Positions 43,946 through 52,636 are shown, counted from the first letter of the stretch. The stretch is 64,000 nucleotides of DNA from Austwickia sp. (GCA_016699675.1 CP064985.1:2170001-2234000), one strand, 5' to 3'. The notes: generated by a model from the letters alone, not told the origin. Translations and numbers: made by a program.

Positions 43946-45697
43946 ATGAACATCGCCGAACAGATCGTCACCCAGCTCAGCCAGGCAGGGGTGCGGCGCA
44001 TCTACGGGATCGTCGGGGACTCACTCAACCCGATCGTGGACGCCGTACGCCGTACCGGCGGTTCCGCCAAGGGCGGCATCGACTGGGTGCACGTCCGGCA
44101 CGAGGAGGCCGCGGCGTTCGCGGCCGCCGCCGACGCCCAACTGACGGGCGGGCTGGCGGTCTGCGCCGGTTCCTGCGGGCCCGGCAACCTGCACCTGATC
44201 AACGGCCTGTACGACGCGAACCGCTCCGGCGCCCCCGTCCTGGCCATCGCCAGCCACATCCCTAGCCCGCAGATCGGCATGGCCTACTTCCAGGAGACCC
44301 ACCCGGACCGGCTCTTCAGCGAGTGCAGCGTCTACTCCGAGATGGTGACCCATCCGGCGCAGTCCCCGCGGGTCGTCGACTCGGCGATGAAGCACGCGCT
44401 CGCCAAGGGCGGCGTCGCGGTCATCACGCTGCCCGGCGACGTGGCGGACCTGGAGGCCAGCTCCCCGACGCCGGCCTGGTCGCCAGCGCGGCCGGCGACC
44501 CTGGTGCCGGGCGCCGAGACCGTCGCTGAGATGGCGGGGCTGATCAACGCGGCCGACAAGGTCGCGATCTTCGCCGGGATCGGGGCCGGCAGCGCCCGGG
44601 AGGAGATCCTCGCCCTCGCCGACCTCATCGGCGCCCCGATCGGGCACTCGCTGCGGGGGAAGGACGCGATCCAATACGACAACCCGTACGACGTGGGCAT
44701 GACCGGCCTGCTCGGTTATGGGGCCGCCGCCTACGGCATGGAGGACGCCGACCTGCTCCTGCTGCTCGGCACCGACTTCCCGTACGACCAGTTCCTGCCC
44801 GACGTCAAGACCGTGCAGGTCGACCGCGAGGCTGCCCGCATCGGTCGGCGTACCGCCGTCGACCTCGCCGTCCACGGCGACCTGCAGCCGACCCTGGCGG
44901 CGCTGCTGCCGCAGGTGACCCGCAAGAAGAACCGCACGTTCCTCGACAAGACGCTGAAGCGGCACGAGAAGCTCATGACGAGCACCGTCGGGGCGTACAC
45001 GAAGAAGCCGAAGAAGGACGCCCCGCTGCACCCCGAGCTGGTCGCGGCGACGCTGGACAGCCTCCTGGCTGAGGACGCCATCGTCACCGCGGACACCGGC
45101 ATGTGCAACGTGTGGACCGCCCGGTACGTGACGCCCAACGGCCGGCGCAGGCTGATCGGCTCGTTCCTGCACGGGTCGATGGCCAACGCGTTGCCGCACG
45201 CGATCGGCGCCCAGTTCGCCTACCCGCAGCGGCAGGTGGTCTCGGTCTCCGGCGACGGCGGCCTGTCCATGCTGCTGGGCGAGCTGATCACGGTGGCGAC
45301 GTACCGGCTCCCGCTCACCGTCGTCGTCTTCAACAACTCGACGCTGGGGATGGTCAAGCTGGAGATGCTGGTCGAGGGCCTGCCGGACTACGGGGTGGAC
45401 GTCCCCGCGGCCGACTATCGCGGCGTCGCGCAGGCCCTGGGCTTCCACAGCGCCCGCGTCAGCGAGCCCGGGGAGATCGAGCCGGCCCTGCGCGCCGCGC
45501 TGGAGCACCGCGGGCCGGCGCTGGTCGAGGTGCTCACTGATCCGAACGCCCTGTCGCTGCCGCCGCAGGTGACCGGTGAGCAGATGATCGGGTTCGCCAC
45601 GGCGATGAGCAAGGTCGTGATGAACGGGGGCGCCGCCGAGGTCGTCGCGATGGCCAGCTCGAACCTGCGCAACATCCCGCGCGGCTTCAAGCTCTGA
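43946..45697 (+). CDS. poxB: Pyruvate dehydrogenase (quinone) / pyruvate oxidase, ThDP enzyme
   Basis: The 583-residue ThDP/FAD enzyme has IYGIVGDSLNPIVDAVR at the start, the catalytic Glu in VRHEEAAAFAAAADAQLTG, a central FAD domain, and the ThDP motif SGDGGLSMLLGE...VVFNNSTLGM. The C-terminal tail is of the membrane-binding kind found in PoxB. It oxidises pyruvate to acetate with electrons to quinone. ATG 43946 follows GGGGAGGCCAGC. It lies in the redox cluster. Confidence 0.92.
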   Translation: MNIAEQIVTQLSQAGVRRIYGIVGDSLNPIVDAVRRTGGSAKGGIDWVHVRHEEAAAFAAAADAQLTGGLAVCAGSCGPGNLHLINGLYDANRSGAPVLAIASHIPSPQIGMAYFQETHPDRLFSECSVYSEMVTHPAQSPRVVDSAMKHALAKGGVAVITLPGDVADLEASSPTPAWSPARPATLVPGAETVAEMAGLINAADKVAIFAGIGAGSAREEILALADLIGAPIGHSLRGKDAIQYDNPYDVGMTGLLGYGAAAYGMEDADLLLLLGTDFPYDQFLPDVKTVQVDREAARIGRRTAVDLAVHGDLQPTLAALLPQVTRKKNRTFLDKTLKRHEKLMTSTVGAYTKKPKKDAPLHPELVAATLDSLLAEDAIVTADTGMCNVWTARYVTPNGRRRLIGSFLHGSMANALPHAIGAQFAYPQRQVVSVSGDGGLSMLLGELITVATYRLPLTVVVFNNSTLGMVKLEMLVEGLPDYGVDVPAADYRGVAQALGFHSARVSEPGEIEPALRAALEHRGPALVEVLTDPNALSLPPQVTGEQMIGFATAMSKVVMNGGAAEVVAMASSNLRNIPRGFKL

Positions 45698-45840
45698 GGC
45701 GGGCGGGGCGGAAGCGGGCGGGTGCGGTCGGGTCCGGCGGGCTGCACCCCGCGCGCGGTCGGGGCTCGGGTCCGGGCTTGAGCGGCGCCGCCGAGGCGGA
45801 AGCGGGTGGGGTGTCGGGGCCGCAGGGGTACGGTGCCCCT

Positions 45841-46629
45841 GTGCTGACCCTGCTCGCGCCGGCCAAGACGCTGGATCTGGACTCACCGCTGCCGACGCGC
45901 CGGCACAGCCAGCCGCGGCTGCTGCCGGAGACGGAGCAGCTGATCGAGATCCTGCGCGGCAAGTCGCCGGAGGAGATCGGCGAGCTGATGGGGCTCTCGC
46001 CCGAGTTGGCCGAGCTGAACGTGGCCCGCTACGCCGCGTTCGCGACGCCCTTCACCGCCCGCAACGCGCGGCCCGCAGTGCTGATGTTCGCCGGTGACGT
46101 CTATCGGGGCATGGACGCGGCGGGCCGGTTCGAGGCCCGGGACTACACCGAGGCGCAGAAGACGCTCCGGATCCTCTCCGGCCTGTACGGCGTGCTGCGG
46201 CCGCTGGACCTCATCGCGCCGTACCGCCTGGAGATGGGCACCCGCCTGGCCACGGCCCGCGGGGATTCGCTTTATCGATGGTGGGGTTCGCGGCTGACCG
46301 ACCTGCTGGCCGAGGATCTGGCGGCCTCGCCCGGGCCCGCGGTCGTGGTGAACCTGGCGTCGGTGGAGTACAGCTCGGCGGTCGACCTCGACGGACTGGA
46401 CGCGCGGGTCGTGACGCCGCGGTTCGAGGACCAGGGACCGCGTGGGGACTGGAAGGTGGTTTCGTTCAGCGCCAAGCGGGCGCGGGGGCTGATGGCGGGC
46501 TGGATGGTGCAGCACCGGGTGCGCTCGGTGCGGGCCCTGTCTGATTTCGACGAGGGTGGCTATGGACTGGTGCCGGAGCTCTCCCGCCCCGAGGCGCCGG
46601 TGTTTCGGCGTCACCGCACCGGCGGCTGA
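45841..46629 (+). CDS. yaaA: Peroxide-stress protein YaaA
   Basis: The 262-residue protein matches YaaA (DUF328): VLTLLAPAKTLDL, QPRLLPETEQLIEILRG, MFAGDVYRGMDA, LRILSGLYGVLRPLDLIAPYRLEMGTRL, and VVNLASVEYSSAVD. In E. coli YaaA lowers free iron under peroxide stress. GTG 45841 lies 6 nt after TACGGT (45829-45834), another probable leaderless start. It overlaps the convergent DUF2200 gene by 19 bp. Confidence 0.93.
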   Translation: MLTLLAPAKTLDLDSPLPTRRHSQPRLLPETEQLIEILRGKSPEEIGELMGLSPELAELNVARYAAFATPFTARNARPAVLMFAGDVYRGMDAAGRFEARDYTEAQKTLRILSGLYGVLRPLDLIAPYRLEMGTRLATARGDSLYRWWGSRLTDLLAEDLAASPGPAVVVNLASVEYSSAVDLDGLDARVVTPRFEDQGPRGDWKVVSFSAKRARGLMAGWMVQHRVRSVRALSDFDEGGYGLVPELSRPEAPVFRRHRTGG

Positions 46630-46976
46630 CTCCGCTGGATCGACGCGAGCTTCTTTCCGCGGGCCAGCTCGTCGACCAGCTTGTCCATCCAGCGGATCCG
46701 CTGCATGAGCGGGTCCTCGATGTCCTCGACGCGATGCCCGCAAATCACGCCCGTGATCAGGGCGGCGTTCGGATGCATCGCCGGCGCCTGGTCGAAGAAG
46801 CCACGGAGGTCGGTCCCCTCGGCGACGGCGTGGCGCAGGCCGGCCTCGTCGTAGCCGGTCAGCCACGTCAGCACGGTGACCAGCTCGTCCTCGGTGCGGC
46901 CCTTGCGGGTCACCTTCGCCAGATAGAGGGGGTAGATGTCGGCGAACGGCGTACGGAAGATGCGGTGCTCGGCCAT
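46611..46976 (-). CDS. DUF2200-family protein
   Basis: The 121-residue protein starts RIFRTPFADIYPLYLAKVTRKGRTEDELVTVLTWLTGYDEAGL and ends IRWMDKLVDELARGKKL; it is the conserved DUF2200 family of unknown function. ATG 46976. The upstream 23 bp and first 57 codons are duplicated beyond an IS1634-type element (48675-48869). Only 23 bp of native leader remains before the element, so its own promoter is now on the far side. Confidence 0.9.
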   Translation of the reverse strand: MAEHRIFRTPFADIYPLYLAKVTRKGRTEDELVTVLTWLTGYDEAGLRHAVAEGTDLRGFFDQAPAMHPNAALITGVICGHRVEDIEDPLMQRIRWMDKLVDELARGKKLASIQRSQPPVR

Positions 46977-46998
46977 GGGCTCATCCTCGGGGATCTGA
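46804..46998. repeat. Left copy of a 195-bp direct repeat (IS target duplication)
   Basis: The sequence is identical over its length to 48675-48869 (offset 1871). Both copies directly abut the IS1634-type element, so the repeat is its target-site duplication. Its length is far above the few bp normal for most elements, but IS1634-group elements are known for long duplications. Confidence 0.9.
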
Positions 46999-48674
46999 CC
47001 TGACTTGCACATGTCGGGTGTGATTCTGCGGTCGGGCTCGCGTTTGTCCTGGTCAGGGATGTGCGGGGTTGGGCGTTGACACACTAACCGGGTGGGTAGC
47101 GTGCCTTCTCGTGGTGTTCCTGCGGAAGGTGCGGACGGCGTCGGGAGCGACGGCGGTGCAGATCGCTGAGCGTGTTGGCGGGCGGGACAAGGTGATCGAG
47201 CATCTTGGGTCGGCGCATTCGGAGGCTGAGCTGGCGGTGTTGATGCAGGCCGGCCGCCAGAAGATGCATGAGGGCCAGGGCGAGCTGGATCTGGGCCTGG
47301 GAGAGCGCGGTTCGCGTGAGGCGGTCGTGGTCGGGCAACGCTCGCGGGTCCTGATCGAGGTGGTTGAGGGAGCTTGGCGACAGCTCGGGTTCGACGTTGT
47401 CGGGGACGAGGCGTTCTTCCAGCTGGTGCTCGCGCGCCTGGTGGAGCCGACCAGTAAGGCCGATTCGGTGCGGGTGCTGACCGAACTGGGATTGGCTGCG
47501 GCGCACCGCAACACGTTCACCGCGACGTTGAAGCGGTGTGGGCAGCGCGGATACCGCGACCAGATCGCGACCGCCTGCTTCACCCAGGCCGCCACCAGTG
47601 GGGACGTGTCCTTGGTGCTGTACGACGTGACGACCCTCTACTTCGAGGCGGAGCACGAGGATGACCTGCGCAAGGTCGGTTTCTCCAAAGAACGCCGGGT
47701 CGATCCTCAGATCGTCGTCGGGTTGTTGGTCGACCGGGCCGGGTTTCCCCTAGAGATTGGGTGCTACGAAGGCAACAAGGCAGAGACGACCACGATCGTC
47801 CCGATCGTCAAGGGGTTCCAGGCCCGGCACAACCTGAGCGACATGGTGGTCGTCGCTGACGCCGGGATGCTGTCAGCGGGCAACTTGAAGGGCCTCGACG
47901 AGGCCGGACTGCGGTTCATCGTCGGGTCCCGGGTCACCAAGGCCCCAGCTGATCTGGCCTCGCATTTCCGGTGGCACGGAGACGCGTTCACCGACGGGCA
48001 GCTCATCGACACGATCACCGCGCGCGTGGCCACCGCCGCCGCGCGTTGCGTCAATGACAGCTCCCAGCGGCCCGAGCCGGTGTGGGACCCGGCAGTCCAC
48101 ACCCGCTCATGGCGTGCGGTGTGGGCGTACTCCCGCAAACGAGCCACCCGCGACGGGCACACCATGAGGCTGCAGGAAAACCGCGCCCGGGCCGTCGTCG
48201 CCGGCGAGAAGGCCGCGCGCACACCACGATTCGTCACCACGAAGAACGGCACCCAGTCCTTGGACGAGGCGTCCCTGGCTCGAGCCCGACGCCTCGTGGG
48301 CTTGAAAGGGTACGTGACGAACATCCCCACCAACGTCATGCCCGCGGCCGAAGTCATCGCCAGCTACCACGACCTGTGGCAGGTCGAAGCCTCGTTCCGG
48401 ATGAGCAAGGCCGACCTGCGAGCCCGCCCCATCTTCCACCACAACCGCGACGCCATCGAGGCCCACCTGACCATCGTCTTCACCGCCCTGGCAGTGGCCC
48501 GCCACCTCCAGAACAGCACAGGGATGAGTATCAAGAAGATCATCCAGACCCTGCGACCCCTGCGCGATGTGACCATCGCCATCGCTGGCCAGACCATCAC
48601 CGCCCATCCCGCGATCCCCGACGACATCCAAGCCGTCATCCACAAGGCGACCCACTAAACCTGTGCAACTCGGG
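46999..48674 (+). mobile_element. IS1634-type insertion sequence (IS4 superfamily)
   Basis: The element is about 1676 bp. The terminal inverted repeats are CCTGACTTGCACATGT (46999-47014) and, on the other strand, CCCGAGTTGCACAGGT (48674-48659), 13 of 16 identical. It encodes one complete transposase. It is bounded by two identical copies of a 195-bp stretch of the DUF2200 gene. The exact edge is uncertain by one base. Confidence 0.9.
47111..48658 (+). CDS. IS1634-family DDE transposase
   Basis: The 515-residue transposase of the IS4 superfamily has the typical start VVFLRKVRTASGATAVQI, a first Asp in SLVLYDVTTLYFEAE, a second in VVVADAGMLSAGNL, and the Glu region DLWQVEASFRMSKADLRARPI (YREK-like). 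The frame is complete, so the element may still be active. GTG 47111 follows TTGACA (47076) and TAGCGT (47097), a promoter inside the element. GTG 47114 is an alternative. Confidence 0.93.
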   Translation: MVFLRKVRTASGATAVQIAERVGGRDKVIEHLGSAHSEAELAVLMQAGRQKMHEGQGELDLGLGERGSREAVVVGQRSRVLIEVVEGAWRQLGFDVVGDEAFFQLVLARLVEPTSKADSVRVLTELGLAAAHRNTFTATLKRCGQRGYRDQIATACFTQAATSGDVSLVLYDVTTLYFEAEHEDDLRKVGFSKERRVDPQIVVGLLVDRAGFPLEIGCYEGNKAETTTIVPIVKGFQARHNLSDMVVVADAGMLSAGNLKGLDEAGLRFIVGSRVTKAPADLASHFRWHGDAFTDGQLIDTITARVATAAARCVNDSSQRPEPVWDPAVHTRSWRAVWAYSRKRATRDGHTMRLQENRARAVVAGEKAARTPRFVTTKNGTQSLDEASLARARRLVGLKGYVTNIPTNVMPAAEVIASYHDLWQVEASFRMSKADLRARPIFHHNRDAIEAHLTIVFTALAVARHLQNSTGMSIKKIIQTLRPLRDVTIAIAGQTITAHPAIPDDIQAVIHKATH

Positions 48675-48847
48675 CGGAGGTCGGTCCCCTCGGCGACGGC
48701 GTGGCGCAGGCCGGCCTCGTCGTAGCCGGTCAGCCACGTCAGCACGGTGACCAGCTCGTCCTCGGTGCGGCCCTTGCGGGTCACCTTCGCCAGATAGAGG
48801 GGGTAGATGTCGGCGAACGGCGTACGGAAGATGCGGTGCTCGGCCAT
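48675..48847 (-). pseudogene. Duplicated 5' fragment of the DUF2200 gene
   Basis: The first 57 codons of the DUF2200 gene are repeated exactly (ATG at 48847) and then run into the IS element. It is part of the target duplication 48675-48869, not an older gene copy. It keeps the native upstream region. Confidence 0.9.
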
Positions 48848-48869
48848 GGGCTCATCCTCGGGGATCTGA
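48675..48869. repeat. Right copy of the 195-bp direct repeat (IS target duplication)
   Basis: Identical to 46804-46998. Beyond 48870 the sequence is the original upstream flank of the DUF2200 gene. Confidence 0.9.
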
Positions 48870-48889
48870 CTGCGGGTGCGGCACTGACT

Positions 48890-49088
48890 GGCGCTGACGG
48901 TTGCGGGTGTGGCGGCGCCCGGCGCTGACGGTTGCGGGTGTGACGGCGCCCGGCGCTGACGGTTGCGGGTGGCGCTCGGGGTGGTGGTTGTGGCCGAGAC
49001 CGTGAGCGATAACCGCGACGGTGAGCGATAACCGCAACCGTGAGCGACAGCCGCCACCGTGTGAGCGATAGCCGCAACCGTGCGGCGG
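48890..49088. repeat. Repeat cluster 1 of a pivot-centred 19-bp family
   Basis: Left of the centre are three 31-bp units starting at 48890, 48921 and 48952, each holding GGCGCTGACGGTTGCGGGTG. The centre (48981-49000) reads GTGGTGGTTGTGGCCGAGAC. Right of it, CCGTGAGCGATAACCGC-like units begin at 49000, 49019, 49038 and 49057, a 19-bp period. Left and right units are in opposite orientation. With two further clusters at 50.3 and 52.5 kb this makes a local repeat family. The rest of the gap to 49194 has no features. Confidence 0.8.
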
Positions 49089-49194
49089 CGGCTCGGCGGC
49101 TCGGTCTGTCCACACCCCGGCGACCCACGGGTGTGATCCACAGCCCGCGCCGCGGACGCGGCGTACGACGGCGCGCGGTGGCGACCCTGAGGTC

Positions 49195-50229
49195 ATGGTC
49201 CTGACGTCGTACGCCCCCTACGGCAACGCCATCGTCGGCTCGAGCGCATTGCGCCAGGCGGTGCGCGCGGGGACTCTAGTGCGGGTCGGCTACGACACCT
49301 ATCTGCCGGTGCATCCACCGCAGACCCAGCCCTGGGAGCGCGCGCGGACCGAACTGCTCGCCCGGTGTGCGGCGCTGCAGCGGCGCTCGGGTCCCGCGAC
49401 CGTGATCAGCCACACCACCGCGGCCCTGGTGCACGGCCTGTGGGTGCCGGCCACCCGGTCCCTCCACGTGACGCAGCCCTATGCGCGGCCGTCGACCCCG
49501 CAGCGACCGGACCCGGTGCTGCGGCACCGGCGACCCCTGGACCCTGCCGAGATCACGACCGTGGGTGGGCTCCGAGTGACGACGTTGCAGCGCACCGTCG
49601 TCGACTCCCTGACCATGCTCCCGGCGGACTGGGGGCTGGCCGTCGCGGACAGCGCGTTGCGCCGCGTGACGCGGGCCGATCGGCGCGATCCGGATCGGGC
49701 GCGTCGGGCCGCCGAACCGTACCAGGCCGAGTGGCTCGGGCACCTGGAGGCGGCTGGCCCGCGGCGGGGTCGTCCCCGGGCTCGGGCCGTGCTCGCCGTC
49801 GCCGACCCGCTTGCCGAGTCCGCGGGCGAATCCCGCACCCGCGCCATGCTGCTCGCGGCGGGTTTGCCGGTCCCGCAGCTCCAGATCCCGGTCGTGGCCG
49901 AGGGCACGACCTTCTACGCCGACCTGGGCTGGGAGATCGGGTCGGGCCGGTACCTGCTCGTCGAGTTCGACGGCCTGACGAAGTACGCCCTGGACGGCGA
50001 GAGGGGCGCCGACCTGTCGCGTCGCCTGGCCGCCGAAAAGCTCCGCGAGGACGCGATCCGGAGGCTGGGTCACCAGCTCGAACGGGCGGTCCACGCCGAC
50101 CTGTCCTCCGCCCGGCGCCGCGAGCTGCTGGTTGCGCGGGTCGGTCGCAAGCTCCCTGCGGCCGTGTTGAGCCAGGCCACACCGCGGCCGGGCCTGCAGA
50201 TCGCGCCGATCGCGCCCCGGGAATGGTGA
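49195..50229 (+). CDS. AbiEi-type protein with a C-terminal Vsr/DUF559-like nuclease domain
   Basis: The 344-residue protein has an N-terminal winged-helix-like block (GNAIVGSSALRQAVRAGTLVRVGYDTYLPV) as in AbiEi antitoxins, and a middle domain (SHTTAALVHGLW...VTTLQRTVVDSL). The C-terminal part has AESAGESRTRAMLLAAGLP, FYADLGWEIG and LLVEFDGLTKYAL. The Glu, Asp and Glu-x-Asp set resembles PD-(D/E)XK nucleases of the very-short-patch-repair type. No partner toxin gene is adjacent. Repeat clusters lie on both sides. Activity is untested. Confidence 0.75.
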   Translation: MVLTSYAPYGNAIVGSSALRQAVRAGTLVRVGYDTYLPVHPPQTQPWERARTELLARCAALQRRSGPATVISHTTAALVHGLWVPATRSLHVTQPYARPSTPQRPDPVLRHRRPLDPAEITTVGGLRVTTLQRTVVDSLTMLPADWGLAVADSALRRVTRADRRDPDRARRAAEPYQAEWLGHLEAAGPRRGRPRARAVLAVADPLAESAGESRTRAMLLAAGLPVPQLQIPVVAEGTTFYADLGWEIGSGRYLLVEFDGLTKYALDGERGADLSRRLAAEKLREDAIRRLGHQLERAVHADLSSARRRELLVARVGRKLPAAVLSQATPRPGLQIAPIAPREW

Positions 50230-50274
50230 TCAGGGCCGACCCCGTACGGCGTACGCGCGTTCCCCGGCTGCCCT

Positions 50275-50555
50275 GGGCGCTCGCGGGTGGGCTTGGCGCT
50301 CGCGGATGGGGTTAGCGCTCACCGCTGCTGTTGTTACCAGCACCGTGAGCGCTATCCACGACCGTGAGCGCTACTTGCCACCACCGTGGGCGCTCGCGGG
50401 TGGGCCTAGCGCTCGGGGTGGTTACCGCTCACGGGTGGGGTTAGCGCTCGCCGTTGCTGTTGTTACCACCACCGTGAGCGCTATCCACGACCGTGAGCGC
50501 TATCCACGACCGTGAGCGCTATCCGCCAGCGTGGGCGCTACCCAGCACCGTGAGT
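50275..50555. repeat. Repeat cluster 2, two pivots and 19-bp units
   Basis: CCGTGAGCGCTATCCACGA-like units start at 50343, 50362, 50472, 50491 and 50510, exactly 19 bp apart within each group. Opposite-orientation copies (GGGTTAGCGCTC) lie at 50309 and 50438. Between them are the pivots GCTGCTGTTGTTACCA (50324) and GTTGCTGTTGTTACCA (50453), so a larger unit repeats at 129 bp. The cluster fills most of the 426-bp gap to the next gene. Confidence 0.85.
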
Positions 50556-50655
50556 GTTCAGGCGCGGTCTGGGCTGGATCCCCAGCCACCGCGGAGTCAC
50601 CGGGCAGACCCCCCCGGTGGTGGCGGCTCGCTCGGCGTACCGGCAGCCTGGTCTC

Positions 50656-51186
50656 ATGACGACGGGGGCGACGTACGCGCTCGAGGCGCCACGAACCGGC
50701 GCCATCCCGCGCTGGCAACGCGTGGTCGCCTGGGCGGCGTTCGCGGTGACGGTGCCGTCGGCGATCTGGCGCGTGCTGATGATCGTCGGGCTGATGCCGG
50801 GGACGGCGGAGTTGCGCGCGTACGAGCTGGCGGGCAGCGCCGCGTTGGCCTACAGCTACGTCTTCGGGCTGAGCATCGTGCAGCTGGCCTGCGGCTATCT
50901 CACGGTGGGGCTGGTAAGGCCGTGGGGGCGCCGGCTGTGGGGGCGCGCCGTGCCCGTGCTGCCGGTGGTCATTGCGGGGGCCCTGGGCGGGCTGGCGGTC
51001 ACGTGGCTCTTCGACATCAGCATGGTCGGCGCTCTCCTGCAGGGCCGTCGACCCGACGCGGGGCTGGTCACCGGCTGGCCGCTGGTGGTGATGGCGGCGT
51101 GCTACGCACCGATCCTGCTGTGGGGTCCGCTGGAACTGGTCAGCGTGGCGGCGTACGCGCACCGCCGGCGCAGCCGTGGCGGCTGA
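50656..51186 (+). CDS. Membrane protein, unknown function
   Basis: The 176-residue protein has four membrane helices (about 23-45, 65-88, 100-120 and 135-160) with a cytoplasmic start and an Arg-rich end. ATG 50656 lies 6 nt after CAGCCT, a near-consensus -10 hexamer. It overlaps the MFS gene by 11 bp. No family was recognised. Confidence 0.75.
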   Translation: MTTGATYALEAPRTGAIPRWQRVVAWAAFAVTVPSAIWRVLMIVGLMPGTAELRAYELAGSAALAYSYVFGLSIVQLACGYLTVGLVRPWGRRLWGRAVPVLPVVIAGALGGLAVTWLFDISMVGALLQGRRPDAGLVTGWPLVVMAACYAPILLWGPLELVSVAAYAHRRRSRGG

Positions 51187-52489
51187 CGTGCCCGGCGAGC
51201 AGGGCGGTCAGCGCGGTCAGGGGGCGCACGGCGAGCCGCGTCGGACTCTGCCGCTGTCGCCGCTGCGTGCCGTAGTGGGGTTCGGGCTGGTCAGCCTGTT
51301 CGCGGACATGGTGTACGAGGGGGCCCGGTCACTCTACGGCCCCGTCCTGCTCTCCCTCGGCGCGTCGGCCGCGCTGGTTGGATTGGTCGCCGGGGCCGGG
51401 GAGGCCATGGCGCTCGTGCTGCGTCTGATCGCCGGGCCCGTAGCGGACCGACGGGGCTCGCACTGGTCGTTCACGATCGCCGGTTACGCGACGACCGCCG
51501 TCTGCGTGCCGCTGCTTGCGGTGGCGCCCGCGCTCGGTGGGCTCGGGTTGGCGTTCGCGACGGCCATGATCCTGCTGGAGCGGACTGGCAAGGCGGTGCG
51601 CTCGCCGTCGAAGAGCGCGCTCCTCGCGGTCGCGGCGCGCCGGGTCGGCCGCGGCAGCGGTTTCGGGATCCACAAGGCCCTCGACCAGGTGGGGGCCTTC
51701 GCGGGACCGCTGCTGGTCGCCGGGGTCGCGGCGGCGTCCGGCGGGGCGCTGTGGCCGGCGCTCGGCTGGCTGGCGATACCGGGCGCGATCGCGATGGCGA
51801 TCCTGCTCGCGCTGCGGGCGCGGCTGCCGGATCCGCGCGCGGACGACGCGCCTGGACCCGCCAACGCCTTCGGCCCTGGCCCGCCTCCCGCGCAGCGCGT
51901 TCCGGCGGGGCCGTGGTGGCGCGACATGGTCGGCGCGGGACTTCCGAGGGAGTTCTTCTGGTACGCCGTAGCCGCCGCGCTCACGACCGGTGGCCTGGCA
52001 GGCTTCGCGCTGATCGCGGTGCACCTGACCCGCGACCTCGGCGTGCCCGCCGCGGCGGTGCCGCTCTGGTACGCCGCGGCCATGCTCGTGGAGGCCGTCG
52101 CCGCCCTCGGCACGGGCCGGGCGTACGACCGGGTCGGCGCCCTGGTCCTGCTCGCGGTGCCCGTGCTGGTGGCGGCCGTGCCGATCGCGGCGTTCGCCCC
52201 CACGGTCGCGGCGGCGGCCGCCGGGGTCGGGCTGTGGGGCGCGGTCTCCGGCATTCAGGACTCCACCGTCAAGGCTCTCGTGGCGGACCTCGTGCCGACG
52301 CAGCGGCTGGCGTCGGCGTACGGCGTGTTCGCCGCAATCCAAGGCGCGCTGGCCATCGTGGGCGGCCTGGTCGTGGGGTTGCTGCTGGACCGCTCCGTCC
52401 CGGCCCTCAGCGCGGTCGTCGCCGTGGCGCAACTCGCGGCGCTGATCCTGCTCGTGCGCGCTCTCCGGTTGGCGAGCCGCGGCCGATAG
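51176..52489 (+). CDS. MFS transporter
   Basis: The 437-residue protein has 11-12 membrane helices in two halves with a long charged loop near 220-250. Markers are FADMVYEGARSLYGPVLL in helix 1, GPVADRRGSHWSFTIAGY (motif A-like loop 2-3) and VSGIQDSTVKALVADLVP. GTG 51176 lies within the preceding membrane-protein gene. The substrate is unknown. Confidence 0.88.
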   Translation: MAADVPGEQGGQRGQGAHGEPRRTLPLSPLRAVVGFGLVSLFADMVYEGARSLYGPVLLSLGASAALVGLVAGAGEAMALVLRLIAGPVADRRGSHWSFTIAGYATTAVCVPLLAVAPALGGLGLAFATAMILLERTGKAVRSPSKSALLAVAARRVGRGSGFGIHKALDQVGAFAGPLLVAGVAAASGGALWPALGWLAIPGAIAMAILLALRARLPDPRADDAPGPANAFGPGPPPAQRVPAGPWWRDMVGAGLPREFFWYAVAAALTTGGLAGFALIAVHLTRDLGVPAAAVPLWYAAAMLVEAVAALGTGRAYDRVGALVLLAVPVLVAAVPIAAFAPTVAAAAAGVGLWGAVSGIQDSTVKALVADLVPTQRLASAYGVFAAIQGALAIVGGLVVGLLLDRSVPALSAVVAVAQLAALILLVRALRLASRGR

Positions 52490-52521
52490 CCGGCGCGTCG
52501 TGCCGAGCCCCCGGGGGTCCC

Positions 52522-52636
52522 GCGCTCACGGGTGTGTTGAGCGCCCACAGTTGCGGGGTGCTCGCGCTGACGGGTGTGCTTAGCGCTCACGGTGGTGGTT
52601 GTCACCGCGACCGTGAGCGCTATCCACCACCGTGAC
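52522..52636. repeat. Repeat cluster 3 of the pivot-centred family
   Basis: Left units contain CGCTCACGGGTGTG (52522) and TTAGCGCTCACGG (52580), the centre is GGTGGTGGTTGTCACCGCGA (52591), and the right units contain CCGTGAGCGCTATCCACCA (52611) and CCGTGACGAG (52630). It lies 33 bp after the MFS stop. Cluster 1 shows the same order, left units, pivot, right units. The remaining gap to 52793 shows no gene. Confidence 0.8.

Noticed and set aside
46999..48674. Tandem duplication of DUF2200 followed by an IS insertion
   Set aside because: Both copies end exactly at the element ends and are identical, which fits a long target duplication better.
50275..50555. CRISPR array, because 19-bp units recur regularly
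   Set aside because: Units are head to tail without unique spacers, occur in both orientations around a pivot, and no cas gene is present.
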